This document shows, one piece after another, positions 13,603-22,500 of a stretch of DNA of 64,000 bases. The DNA comes from Pterois miles (Eukaryota > Chordata > Actinopteri > Perciformes > Scorpaenidae). The DNA lies in assembly GCA_947000775.1 (NCBI GenBank), contig CAMQGK010000567.1:25307001-25371000 (forward strand), read 5' to 3'. The notes beneath the pieces are model-generated. The model ran no database searches, was not told the origin of the DNA, and saw only the letters and a list, made by a program, of their open reading frames with translations. Made by a program: the position numbers and the translations under genes. Within the stretch, counting starts at the first letter, position 1; every line of letters begins with the position of its first letter.

Positions 13603-16498
13603 TGTCTCTGTCTATCTCTCTCTCTCTCTGTCCTTTCTCTCTCATGTCTCTGTCTCTCTCTGTCTCTCTCTGTCTCTCTCTCATGTCTCTGTCTATCGCT
13701 CTCTCTCTGTCTCTCTCTCATGTCCCTGTCTGTCTCTGTCTCTCTCAAGTCTCTCTCTCTTTTCTCTCTCTCTGTGTCTCTCTCTCTGTCTCTCTCTTTT
13801 TCTCTCTCTCATGTCTCTCTCTCTCTTTGTCTCTGTCTCTCTCTCTCTCTCTTGTGTCTGTCTCTCTCTCTCATGTCTCTCTCTCTCTCTCTCTCTTGTC
13901 TCTCTGTCTCATGTCTCTTTTTCTCTCTCTCATGTCTCTCTCTCTGTATCTGTTTGTGTCTGTCTCTCTCTCTCTCTCTCTCTCTCATGTCTCTCTCTCT
14001 CTCTCTGGTCTCTCTGTCTCATGTCTCTTTTTCTCTCTCTCATGTCTCTCTCTCTGTATCTGTTTGTGTCTGTCTCTCTCTCTCTCTATCTCTCTCATGT
14101 CTCTCTCATGGCTCATGTTTCTCTGGTCTCTCTCTCATATCGTTTACACTGTGCATGTGTTAAACTCGATGGTCTTAATGTTATGGCTGATTGGAATACT
14201 TTAAAAAATTCCTGAATCTGGATCATGATCCGGATTACTCATTGTGCCACACCCCACCTGTCCAAAAAAAAAAATACATTCAATGCATCATTAACTTTGG
14301 GAGTAATCCTGCTAACAGACTGAATCTGCAAAGTAACTCGTCATTAAAGTTGTCAGATAAATGTAGTGGAGTATAAAGTAACGTAAGGTGAAAATACTTA
14401 AAAACAGTACTTTAGTAAATGTTCTTGGTTAGATTCCACCATTGAAGACAGCCAAAGTAAAGGAGTTTGCTGTTTATGCAGTCAGCATTTTAAAGAAATA
14501 ACTGTATAGTATGTATGTATTATGAACCACGGTATATAACGAAAGTACATAAAAGGTCAACAGGAACTCGTCTTTGGTGATGTTTAACATTCTTCTCGAC
14601 TGAAATCACTCGCTGGTCGTCTGCTGATACTGTGTTCAGTATTCTAGTGATTTCAGCCTCTTTTCAGGGCTCATTGCTGTATTTATCTTTCTGGCTTGTG
14701 GTTTCACTGTCATCGTGCCTTCACACTAAGTATAACTGTGGTGAACTGATGCATGACAGGAAATGTGTAAATATTACAGATGTCTGAGCTGCTGGTCTGC
14801 CTGTAAGATGAGCTTTGCAAGGCAGGTAATGGTAAGGATCTGACTGGCTGATGTTTTCGCGTTGCTTCTGTGTCCGCTGCATGTGTGTGTTGCTGTGCAC
14901 ATATGTGTATTAGTATGCATTTGTCCTGCACTTTAACCCTGTTGTCCAGCAAAAACTAACGATGCTTGTGACTCCCACACCATCCCCGACGCTGAGGTTG
15001 GATGGCTTTTGCCTGCTAACAGTTTTCTGTGGTAACTAACACGTCCCTAAACACACTAAACTGACTGCGTGCTGCTGTTCTGGACAGATCTATGTAGAGC
15101 ATTCATCACAGTTAAAGATTAACACAACAAGAATACTCTCCAATAACTGCCTCCACCGCCAACGGTACTTTAATTGTAATATTGACTGGACTTAAAGGGT
15201 AACTTTGGCATTTTTCAACCATATTTGTGTGTCTGACTAATCGCAACAACACTTTCTGAAATTGGTCCAGTTTTGAGGGAGAGCGCCGTAGACGGCAGCT
15301 GTAATATGGAGCCATTGGGGCAAGCTGGCACCGTCAGTTACTCATCGTCAGCCGCTTATCCGGGGTCGGGTCGCAGGGGCAACAGCTCTAGCAGGGGACC
15401 CCAAACTTCCCTAAAATAAAATATAACACTAGAAGTGTTTATTACACGGCTGTATTGAATACGCGATTCTGATTGGTCAATCACGGCGTTCTACGGTCTG
15501 TTATTTCTTTATAGGAGATTGTTGCGATGGACACATTTCCGATGTTGGATACTGGAGGACAATTTTTGTGTCAAATAATTGATTTCTTAAGTGAGCAGCA
15601 GTGTAAACATGATAATGTGCAGCTAGTTGGTCATAGTTGTGGAATAAACCCTGACAGGGTGATGCAGTGTACTATTTCACAATAATGACCTGCTAGCTGT
15701 ATATTATCCCTCACTTGTTTTTGTCTTGACGGCTCCGATTGTTGTAAGTGTCTGACATTATGGTCAAGGAAATGTCTTGTTCTGAAATCTGGTTTGTTGT
15801 GTTTGGAGTACAGAAAGCGTAGCTTAGTGTCATTTCATGGCTGAATATTTAGCTGATTTCCACAACAACGTCTTTGTACGGATATTCAGATTTCACAACC
15901 AAACGTTTCCTTGAGCTGGACACAACACCAAACAGATCAGATCAAGCGAAAGGTAAGAAATATGTTGTATTTCTCTGTAGGGTCATTTCCATAATGTTGT
16001 CAGATGGTTATAATAACAATCTGAGCCCGTCAGAGGCAAAAATAAACACCCTCGCGGCTCCTGTGTGCAGCGTTTTCCCTCAATACTGGACCAATTTCAG
16101 AAATTGTTGTCACTTAGACACAAAAATATGGGAGAATAGGGTCCAGGTTGAAAAATACAGAGGTCATACTTTAATATAAAGATCAATCCTTGGTGTCTTT
16201 GTGAGTGTGCAAAGGTGGCGTGTGCGCTCCCCGGTTTAAAACCATGTGTGTGCTGCTATTATAAGTTTGGTTCACTGCTTGAGCTCAACGTCAAGATGTG
16301 TCTAAAGTGGTTTTTATTTTGCTGATCCAATGCCCTTAACTGTCCCGTGCAGACGGAAGCCTGTTCCTAAAGGGGATTGGACGAGCCCTCATCCCTGAAG
16401 TGATTGCGGACCAACAAGCGGAGAGCTCTGCTGGTCAAGAGCCCGCCGCCACCCCAGCCCTAGACCCCCAGATCCAGACGGAGTTCACCGCCCTGTGA
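69..16498 (+). CDS. arhgap17: Rho GTPase-activating protein 17 (RICH1/nadrin), 3' 16 exons, partial at 5' end
   Basis: The spliced product of 16 exons is about 796 visible residues. It reads BAR helices (exons 1-5), then RhoGAP (exons 6-11), then a proline-rich tail with SH3-ligand-like stretches (exons 12-15), then a C-terminal ...EFTAL. The GAP arginine finger is the R of EEGLFRIAAG in exons 6-7, and NKMTPSNIAIVLGPNLLW in exon 10 is a RhoGAP core motif. Family knowledge: ARHGAP17 stimulates GTP hydrolysis on Cdc42/Rac at tight junctions and apical membranes, with the BAR domain binding curved membrane. The first visible codon aligns near residue 91 of human ARHGAP17, so the N-terminal exons are outside the window. 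ARHGAP17 fits better than ARHGAP44 (CGEAESRLATELMQHEV, KPAFGTALEEHLKR, and EEVDFNVS just after the GAP domain). The slc5a11 neighbour agrees, since the pair is adjacent on human 16p12. Which teleost paralogue (a or b) cannot be told. Confidence 0.95.
329..793. repeat. Dispersed inverted-repeat element (ATCACATAC family), copy 1
   Basis: It begins TCCAAAATCACATACGCACT and ends with CACTAAATAGTGTG...GGAGTTTTGGA, an imperfect terminal inversion. Related copies are at about 7280-7606 and 20807-21168. It lies in an arhgap17 intron. Confidence 0.6.
818..1087. mobile_element. Pogo-like MITE with matching terminal inverted repeats
   Basis: The ends TACTGTATTTTTCGCACTAT and its reverse complement at 1068-1087 form about 28-bp inverted repeats flanked by TA. 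The - strand at 991-1046 still reads QLFNSDTDEGFDGFVEEE and stop, an acidic tail of the kind that ends pogo/Tigger-type transposases. The rest of the transposase is missing. Confidence 0.8.
1270..1346 (+). CDS. arhgap17: arhgap17 exon (BAR domain)
   Basis: It encodes IEIPNILKQRKQLAKLVLDY and then DSAKT. The acceptor is CTCTCACAG and the donor AG|GTACAC, with end phase 2. IPNIxKQRKxLA is a strongly conserved stretch of RICH-family BAR domains. Confidence 0.93.
1843..1945 (+). CDS. arhgap17: arhgap17 exon (BAR domain)
   Basis: It encodes RWYQATKSNNQAMAAKADSL followed by KDEMDEALNKVEICK, a charged BAR helix. The acceptor is GCATGCAG and the donor AAG|GTAGAC. It enters in phase 2 and exits in phase 0. 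Confidence 0.92.
2345..2413 (+). CDS. arhgap17: arhgap17 exon (BAR domain)
   Basis: These 23 codons read DQLSADLYNFASKEGDYARY and then YVM. The acceptor is TCCTACAG and the donor ATG|GTGGGT, phase 0 at both ends. It aligns with DQLAADMYNFMAKEGEY of human ARHGAP17. Confidence 0.92.
2564..2645 (+). CDS. arhgap17: arhgap17 exon (end of BAR domain)
   Basis: It encodes LLEAQADYHRRSLAALEAAI and then PTIQIQQ, the last BAR helix. The acceptor is GGACTGCAG and the donor CAAG|GTGAGC, with end phase 1. Confidence 0.93.
2824..3330 (+). mobile_element. hAT remnant, GTF2IRD2-like transposase fragment
   Basis: The left end is CAGACCTGGGCATTATATGG. Bases 3119-3289 read SKKTTRSHSETKYAEKSRNL, SGDEKERTAEGLLAKILKQR and GLFTKLHEPKKET then stop, the BED-adjacent segment seen in GTF2IRD2/Charlie-type hAT proteins. 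A second copy lies in the opposite direction at 10880-11484. Confidence 0.75.
3688..4333. mobile_element. GGGCTGTCAA-ended non-autonomous element, copy a
   Basis: It starts GAGCTGTCAATTAATTAAAA and ends TTTGACAGCCCT. The body carries the shared TCCAGATATATTAATG-type and CAGTGTGTCAGTGTGCTGAC segments (here inverted). It lies in an arhgap17 intron, 161 bp before the exon at 4495. Confidence 0.8.
4495..4622 (+). CDS. arhgap17: arhgap17 exon (BAR-RhoGAP junction, start of GAP domain)
   Basis: It reads DSWMEKPAFGTALEEHLKRS, then NREIALPIEACVMMLLETGM, then KEE. This is the classic start of a RICH-family RhoGAP domain. The donor GAG|GTACGG lies just before the arginine-finger exon. Confidence 0.95.
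5210..5321 (+). CDS. arhgap17: arhgap17 exon (RhoGAP arginine finger)
   Basis: It starts GLFRIAAGASKLKKLKAALD. The R of LFRIAAG is the catalytic arginine finger inserted into the Rho-family GTPase site. The exon ends in DPHAVA with donor G|GTACGA, phase 1. Confidence 0.95.
5405..5486 (+). CDS. arhgap17: arhgap17 exon (RhoGAP)
   Basis: It encodes GALKSYLRELPEPLMTFGLY and then DEWTQAS. KSYLRELPEPL is the RhoGAP box 2 motif. The donor is AA|GTAAGA, phase 2. Confidence 0.95.
5644..5724 (+). CDS. arhgap17: arhgap17 exon (RhoGAP)
   Basis: It encodes NVSDSDKRLQALWVTCDRLP and then KTHKANLR. The acceptor is GTTTCAG and the donor AG|GTAAGA. It enters and exits in phase 2. Confidence 0.93.
6180..6530. 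repeat. Dispersed repeat with internal duplication
   Basis: Two related units of about 100 bp both start GTCACAGTGACCTT and both end near CCAGAGATAT/CCTGAGATAT. They are followed by AATGCCTCCGGCCACAGCTA, a tail I recognise as widespread in fish genomes. Confidence 0.6.
6665..6778 (+). CDS. arhgap17: arhgap17 exon (RhoGAP core)
   Basis: It encodes YLVKFLAKLAQDSEVNKMTP and then SNIAIVLGPNLLWAKTEG. NKMTPSNIAIVxGPNLL is the third conserved RhoGAP box and contains the stabilising Asn. The donor is GG|GTAAGA. Confidence 0.95.
6863..6954 (+). CDS. arhgap17: arhgap17 exon (end of RhoGAP)
   Basis: It encodes TLAEMAAATSVHVVAIIEPI and then IQHADWFFPE. The IIEPIIQHADWFFP end is nearly invariant in the RICH family. 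The donor is GAAG|GTAAAA, phase 1. Confidence 0.95.
7280..7606. repeat. Dispersed inverted-repeat element (ATCACATAC family), copy 2
   Basis: It begins TCCAAATCACATACTCTTAG and has CATACAATTGGGACTTACTG, CATTGCACCTTGAACTTTGA and repeated ACATACTA motifs. It shares long stretches with 20807-21168. Confidence 0.65.
7733..7795 (-). mobile_element. LINE 3' end with GATAA tail
   Basis: On the - strand it reads TCCCTGCTGTGGGACTAATA then AAGGATTATCTTATTTTATC. This matches the common fish LINE 3' terminus with an ATCTT-type tail. The same terminus occurs on + at 54605-54680. Confidence 0.6.
8905..9268 (+). CDS. arhgap17: arhgap17 exon (start of proline-rich tail), two candidate donors
   Basis: It begins EEVDFNVSGMFAMPTHPATP after the acceptor CCTCCAG. 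Two donors leave the exon in phase 2: AG|GTACCT after base 9043 and AA|GTAAGA after base 9268. The reading frame stays open between them and the GC content stays high, so I take the longer form. The shorter one would remove 75 codons, including SRQESRGPVV and ESITVTETPTEDLP, without shifting the frame. The shorter form is closer in length to human ARHGAP17 here. Confidence 0.8.
9833..10132 (+). CDS. arhgap17: arhgap17 exon (proline/glycine-rich tail)
   Basis: It encodes STVNKQPEPTPRRSSAVNRK, then a PTFQPPLPP stretch shared with human ARHGAP17, then PAQPAEPQPQ. A glycine run follows, coded by a GGT repeat at about 10030-10073, and the exon ends QLSADDSR. The acceptor CCTCCATAG follows a CT-rich tract; the donor is AG|GTAAGG. 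Confidence 0.88.
10664..10785 (+). CDS. arhgap17: arhgap17 exon (tail)
   Basis: It encodes SPAREHMSTPPPQRNGSVHL and ends GPSPHLVRR, which matches GPSPHTLRR of mammalian RICH proteins. The donor is AGAG|GTGAGC, phase 1. Confidence 0.9.
10880..11484 (-). mobile_element. hAT remnant, second GTF2IRD2-like copy, opposite orientation
   Basis: Read on the - strand from 11484 it starts CAGACCTGGGTATTATACAG and carries the ETKHAEKSRN and DEKERTAEGLLAEILKQ coding segment. A TGA now stands where the first copy has an arginine codon. It lies in the intron after exon 10664-10785. Confidence 0.75.
12399..12806 (+). CDS. arhgap17: arhgap17 exon (proline-rich SH3-ligand tail)
   Basis: This 408-bp exon starts GTKKQAPAPPKQVSPF, equivalent to the KKPAPAPPKP SH3-ligand of human ARHGAP17. 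It continues through repeated PPxP motifs to PRPRPRPSMPPPPQP and ASKIIT. The acceptor is CCCTGAAG and the donor ACAG|GTAAGC. Family knowledge: this tail binds SH3 proteins such as CIP4 and amot-complex partners. Confidence 0.93.
12920..13065. repeat. Single terminal fragment of the 50488-51168 element
   Basis: GTGAAGTGGGGTTGTATGAG through CAGTGTATTATCTGCAGTAG to GGAGAAACAACAGGAG matches the inverted ends at 50488-51168. Confidence 0.6.
13484..14125. repeat. 640-bp CT-rich simple repeat with a 110-bp higher-order duplication
   Basis: The + strand is almost pure pyrimidine apart from G in TCTCTG, CATG and similar units. The segment at about 13898-13985 recurs at about 14008-14090, including TGTATCTGTTTGTGTCTGTC. 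It is in the last intron of arhgap17. Confidence 0.92.
15192..16165. mobile_element. Element with about 90-bp terminal inverted repeats
   Basis: The left end, AACTTTGGCATTTTTCAACC through AAATTGGTCCAGTTTTGAGG, is inverted at the right end (CCTCAATACTGGACCAATTT through GGTTGAAAAATACAGAG). The interior has no coding frame I recognise. It lies about 190 bp before the last arhgap17 exon. Confidence 0.7.
15333..15410. repeat. Fish dispersed repeat fragment
   Basis: GCCGCTTATCCGGGGTCGGG and GGGGACCCCAAACTTCCC are familiar from a common fish repeat. The fragment is nested inside the 15192-16165 element. Confidence 0.45.
16353..16498 (+). CDS. arhgap17: arhgap17 last coding exon with PDZ ligand
   Basis: It encodes DGSLFLKGIGRALIPEVIAD and ends DPQIQTEFTAL before TGA. 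The last three residues, TAL, form a class I PDZ ligand, as in ESTAL of mammalian RICH1 and RICH2. The stop codon overlaps an AATAAA hexamer at 16498-16503. Confidence 0.92.
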
Positions 16499-18300
16499 AT
16501 AAAAAGAGGGATCACAGTCATCCAAATCCTCCTCCTACTCTCAGCCGGTCCACGCAACAGATTTGAATCAAATATCAGACAGGTAAAACGCATCAGCTCC
16601 TCACACTCCACGCACATGATGCCAGACTGCTTTCCAGGAGGTGGCAGGGCTGCCTTTTCTTCTGTTTGTGCTGAGACTCAAACCAGAAACCTCAAAACTC
16701 CTGTCCAGCTATTAGACTTCATATCAGGCTCCCTTTGTTCTATATAATGCTGGGTATTTTAAGATTGGACTGCTGATGGGACTTAAATACATTATATAAC
16801 CTGAGCACATAGCAGCTGAACTCAAAGGTGCTAAGCTTTTTAAAATCTTGCTATCGATACGAGCAGGTTCAATGCGACAACAGTTTTTGGAAATCTGTGA
16901 ATCTGGTTTTAACATCACAGACTCAACAACTAGTATTTTTTAATTCAATAGAGTTGTGTGGGGATATGAGTGTTCGCTAGCCAACGATGATCTATTTATC
17001 ATTTTCCAATTTATCAGTTGGCTAAATGCGACGTTCAGCTTTTCAATAACTGTCACGCACAAAACTATACTGTACGTACAAGTGCAAAGGACCAAAGAAA
17101 CGTACATGGGCCAAAGGTAATTTAATGAAAATTTAGAGCTGCTCAGCTTCTATTGTGGTTGTTAATGTTAATGAAATACTTTGTGCAATATAAAGTGCAG
17201 TTGTCTTCCAGTGGTGTCGTCCACAGCACACATGCTGTCATTCTGGTATTTCAGGTAGTTTTCCTTCTAGTGATCCAGTGGGGTAGATTTTTATTTTGTT
17301 TTCAATCTGAATTTTAGTTGATTCCAAATGGCTTCAAAGATTAGCTTCTATCATGAAAAGGGATTTTTCTAACAGATTTATTTTGATAAATGTATTTTTA
17401 ATAGCTTATAACTGATCACTCAAGCTCAAAGCTACGACCAAATACAGCCAAATTTTTCTTTGTGTGTAATTTTTACATCGGCTGTCGAGCTTTACCTTAT
17501 TGGGGTGTTTTTCAGCTCTTTGATGATGTTTGGTAATACTTTATTTTACAGGTCTGCTAATGTCATGGTAATTAGGTGATAAACTTATTTGATATCTCTT
17601 TGGAATTACAGACAAATTACCCCAATATTGACCTAAAAATTGATTAAAAATTACTTAATTATAAACATTATTTAATAATTATATTCAACTATTTCACAAT
17701 AGCTGGTAATTTATTTAATATATTTCCAGGAAAAGAATACAAAGTTAATTAATATGCTTTATTTCCATGTCTTCAGATAAATAATTATAATCAGCAAATA
17801 AATTACTTTAAATGTCTTTAAAAACTCCCTGAATCATGACATTAGCTGCCAGGTTACATGTGTGTAAACAATAAGTCACAATTGAGATTTGTGTCTATTA
17901 GCTTTGGCTTTCTGACTCCGATGTAGAGCAGCCCAGGGGCCCTATTTTAACCACTATATGCTATTTTACCATATAATGTTTACAGTAAAGTCATTTTTGA
18001 TCAATATTGAGGTAAATATTTGGGACAATTTGGCAGTAATTCTAAAGAAATTTCAAATAGGTTACTTGCTGATTATCACCTCATTACCATTGACTTTGCG
18101 GACCTATAAAATGAAGTGTTACATATGTTTTATATTTCTTCTCAGCATTTTTATGTTGGCTTTTCTGCACATAATGCATCAATATTCTTGATAATTAAAG
18201 GTTGTTCAACATTTTACAGCATTGTCAGCGTCTTTCCATCTGTTATTTGTCAAAACGTAATTGTTCCTCAAACAAAAGACTTTGCCTGCATCAGTCATCA
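16499..18300 (+). other. Probable 3' UTR and flank of arhgap17
   Basis: AT-rich sequence with no gene. AATAAA hexamers at 16498-16503 (overlapping the stop) and 17797-17802 are candidate polyadenylation signals; I cannot say which is used. Bases 17530-17850 resemble an AT-rich dispersed repeat. Confidence 0.4.
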
Positions 18301-18495
18301 CAGCTGGTTTAGATGTATTATTCTGCTGTAATTAAGTTACAAAACAGGGTAAGTGGAGCTTTATCTAATTATCTGATGTTAGCATTCTCACAGGCATCCA
18401 TGTCTGTCTGTACTACAAAAGAAATGCATCTAATCTATTTTACAAGTAAAACACGACAAGCGTGTTTTGAGGGAAATAGCGTTACTGTGCTCTAA

Positions 18496-18580
18496 ACTAT
18501 GGACCAGGCCGGCGTGGCGTCATGGCTCCAAGCTATGGACTAGGCCAGCCAGCATGGCGTCATCTCCGAGGCTGTGCTCC
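18496..18580. repeat. Short imperfect tandem duplication
   Basis: CTATGGACCAGGCCGGCGTG and CTATGGACTAGGCCAGCCAG begin two units of about 37-38 bp, each with TGGCGTCAT. It lies between the convergent genes. Confidence 0.6.
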
Positions 18581-18978
18581 CGTTTAGAGTAAAGAAACTC
18601 GCTGTCACATGCGAAAATGCCAAAAAGCTGTTCTGTAGCAGGTTAACTGAGGCTTTCACACTGACACCTGAGGATCATACAATACGTGAATATTCACTGT
18701 CAGTGAGCTAAATGATGCTGGTGACAGTGACCAGCATGACTAGCTAACGTTAGCTTTAGTGGGAGGGCAGTAGCTCATACAGTAATACATTAACGCTCTA
18801 GACTATTGTCTCCAATTAAATCTCAGCCTATAGATCAACAGTGGGCTATTAACTATTGGCTGACTACAGACGACACTTAGCCTAACGGGAATCAATCAGA
18901 TATGTAGAGATGGATAAATAATATCCGGCCACTATGGAAGGGGGAAGACTGAAGGGATGTTGCGGCTATCAACCTTCA

Positions 18979-18984
18979 TTTATT
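18979..18984 (-). terminator. Candidate polyadenylation signal for slc5a11
   Basis: The + strand reads TTTATT here, so the - strand reads AATAAA about 317 bp past the slc5a11 stop. No downstream U-rich element was judged. Confidence 0.35.
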
Positions 18985-19300
18985 AACGTACAAATGCTCA
19001 GGTTCAGGCAAGATTTGTAAGAAACAAATGTTTCTATAACAAGAGATGAATGCGTAAGAATTTGCCAGAATTACAATCTAAACACACATCAAATTGTGTT
19101 GAAGTCTATGGGATCTTAAATCACCCTCTAAAGGGGGTGCGGCCTTTACTTTTTTGCAGCGTACCAGTATGTGTCGGTCTGATATGTACCTCATCTTACT
19201 GTTCTAAGACCAAAACAAGAAGAAAGTGAAACTATCTGTGCACAGCTTTGCAGCCACCACCCCTCACACCACGTGTCCATTGAGTGTCTTGACCTGCCTG

Positions 19301-19533
19301 TCAGCCCCAGTAGCCGATGATGAAGGCAGCGACAGAGAGGCAAATGAGGAGGTTGGCGTTAACGATGTGTCGTAGACGCGGCTTTTCCTCCAGAGAACAG
19401 ATGATGTGTTCAGGTGCAGGACGCGTCGCAGGATCACGATCTCCCTCCTTCCTTCTCTCCATCCCACACAACCAGTAGAGGGCAGACATCAGCCTGGACC
19501 GGCTCTGGATGCTGGACATGGATGACGAAGACA
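19301..19533 (-). CDS. slc5a11: slc5a11 last exon (final membrane helix)
   Basis: SSSSMSSIQSRSRLMSALYW, LCGMERRK, then SLEEKPRLRHIVNANLLICL and AFIIGYWG before TGA. The C-terminal helix ending GYxG/A is typical of SGLTs. A candidate AATAAA lies at 18979-18984 on this strand. Confidence 0.93.
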
Positions 19534-22500
19534 CTGGGGGAAGGGAGAAAACACTGAATATAGTGGAGAGGGCACGTTCACCTGCAAGCCTGACTGATGG
19601 TCAAATAGAAAGGAGTAATGCAGGACACGCAGACGTACCTTTCCTGTGGAGACATGCTTTTCTGTTGCTGCCGTCCTGCTCTCTTCCGGTGACTCCCATC
19701 TCATCCGTCGGACTAGTGATCACCTCTAAGCTCCGCTCCACTGAGAAGACCTGCTCTTTGGGCTCCACCGGGTCAAACCTGGTGAACCAGGTGAGGCGAC
19801 TAACCTGTTCAAAGAGAGACATGCAATAAGTTGACTTCAAAGATCTAAGAAAATCAGCCATAACATTAGGACAGCACGGACATCCTGACCGGTCTGCTTT
19901 CTATTAGAACCAGCATTAACTACAGTAGCTCTTCTATTGCATTGCACAACACATGCATCAGTGAGCCTTGGCCACCCATGACCCTGTCACCGGTTCACTT
20001 CCCTCCTTGGACCACTTCTGGTAGGTCCTGACCACTGCAGACTGGGGACATCCCACAAGAGCTGCAGTTTTGTAGATGCTCTGATCCCGTCATCTAGCCA
20101 TCACAATCTGGCCCTCGCTGACATGCATTTTTTCTGCTTCCACCACATCAGTTTCAAGGACAAAATGTTCACTTGCTGCCTAATATAGCCCACCTACTGC
20201 CAGGTGCCATTGTAATGAAATGATCAAGGTTATTCACGTCACCTGTCAGTGGTCATAATGTATATATAATGTAATACTGTAAGTCAAGTATGATTTACAG
20301 CAAAAATAGGGAGACATATTTTTCTAAATTTGGTCACAGTTTTAGATCTAAACTGTTTTCCATAAAGTTAACCTGAGGTGTTATTGACCCCTAGTGGTGC
20401 TGTAGAGAATGTTATAATGAGCTGAACTTTGTATTATTTCTGTGCTTTTAAAACATACAGTACTGCAGCTGCCCTTAAAAAGTCTGTACTGTTGTACATG
20501 CATCACCTGTCCTAAGATGTTGGGGAACGAAGCCATGAAACCGGCCAAGCTAAAGAGACATCTGATTACAAAACACCCAGAATATCAGGGCAAAACAATG
20601 TGTGTTAATGTGATTTAAATTGAAATGTTTCTGTCTATCATTATCACATTCAGATGTAGAAATTAACATTTTCCATTGTAAGCAAATCAGTATGTTTAGA
20701 TTCAGTATTTTCTCATAATGCATACATACGTAAGACATTTCTTTCCATAGAAAAATGCTGTCTTCTCTTTTACTGGCCCACTGCTACACAAGATACTACG
20801 GCTACGATACAAATCACATACTTTTTCTTTTAACTTCTGGTACGTACTTCAGCTTGCCTGCATGTAGTATGCATACAATTGGGACATATTACTTCTTCCC
20901 AACATTGCACCTTGAACTTTGACCTTTTTATATTGCTGCACAGAGGATTGTGTGCGAGAATAGCCAATACTATGTATTAGGACATACGCAACATGCATTC
21001 CAATACCCATATTACTATTTAGTATGTCCCAATAAATAGTATGTCAAATGCAGCATGCCAGAAGTACCAGGATGTCGTACTAGGATGCATACTGCATGTA
21101 ACAGTGCACACTGTAAGGGCAGCTGCAGTAAATACCAAAAGTAAAGAGGAAAAAGTATGTGATTTGGAACGTAGCTGTAGTTTCTTGTATAGCAACGGGC
21201 CAGTAAAAGAGAAGAAGACAGCAACACATTTTAAAAACATTTTTCTGTGGAAGGAAATGTCTCATGTATTTATTAGGGCTGTCAACGTTTGTTTACCACT
21301 AATTTCTTTAAGGCAATCGATCTTTCGGAGGTTGTAGTGAGCTAGACTTGTCCTGAAGGAGGTTAAATAACACTCCAAACTTGTGCTAAACGGCGTGAAA
21401 AAAACTGTCCATTTTCAAAGGGGTCCCTTAACCTCTGACCTCCAGATATGTGAATGTAAATGGGTTCTCTGGGTCCCCACCAGTCTCCCCTTTACAGACA
21501 TGCCCACTTTATGATAATCACAGTCAGTTTGGATCAAGTCATAGTCAAGTCAGCACTCTGACACACTGACAGCTGTTGTTGCCTGTTGGGCTGCAGTTTG
21601 CATGTTATGATTTGAGCAAATTTTTTAATGCTAAAGTCAGAACCTGTGAGGGATTCTGGACAATATCTGTCATTGTTTTGTGTTGTTAATTGATTTCCAA
21701 TAATAAATATATATACATACATTTGCATAAAGCAGTATATTTACCCACTTCCATGTTGATAAGAAGATTAAATACTTGACAAAGCTTCCTACATTTTGAA
21801 GTGGTAAAAAATGTGCGATTAATTTGTGAAATGTCACAAACTAAATATTTTAATCGACTGACAGTCCTAGTGTGTAGTAATACAAAGAATGTTTTTGGTG
21901 AAAAACTAAAACTTGCTTACAGTGAAAACTCAAAAAGTAAATTTCTACATCTGAATCTGTGGCCCAAGAAGATGTCTTTCTGTGTCCCGTCAAAATCAAT
22001 ACGAGTACAAATTAATTAAATAATACAGAAAATAGCCTGACTACTGAAATTTAGATGTGGTAAAGGGGCTTCACTCACCTGCTCTGGTTTGGGCTTCTCT
22101 GTAGCCAGGCTGACTACGACCACCACAGCCAGGGTGATGAAGGACAGCAGCATGGAGAAGTACAGGTAATGGACGTATTTCAGCACCCCGGGCCTGTCGT
22201 CCTCCTCGTAGCACAGGGGCGCAGGGTAGATGAAGTCCAACATCATGCGGATGCAGCCCACCGTCAGGCCCACAACCAGGCCCCAGAATGCACCCTGATG
22301 TATGGAGGGAGGATCACACATGCATTCATCTGCAGTTGTTCCAGTTTGAATTACAGTAACAGGCTTGAAGACGCAGGTTAATTGATTACTTTAAATTGGC
22401 ATCGGTTCCATTTTCAAAGGGGTTCCTTGACCTCTGACCTCAAGATACATGAATGAAAATGGGTTCTATGCTACCCACAAGTTTCTTTTGTAGGCGTTTT

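Noticed and set aside
13447..14215. Long Ser/Leu-rich and Arg/Glu-rich open frames over the CT-rich tract, both strands
   Set aside because: They are translations of a simple repeat with no homology or splice signals, and lie inside an arhgap17 intron.
69..16498. arhgap44 or sh3bp1 as the identity of the RhoGAP gene
   Set aside because: The CGEAESRLATELMQHEV, KPAFGTALEEHLKR and EEVDFNVS segments and the KKQAPAPPK tail are closer to ARHGAP17, and synteny agrees.
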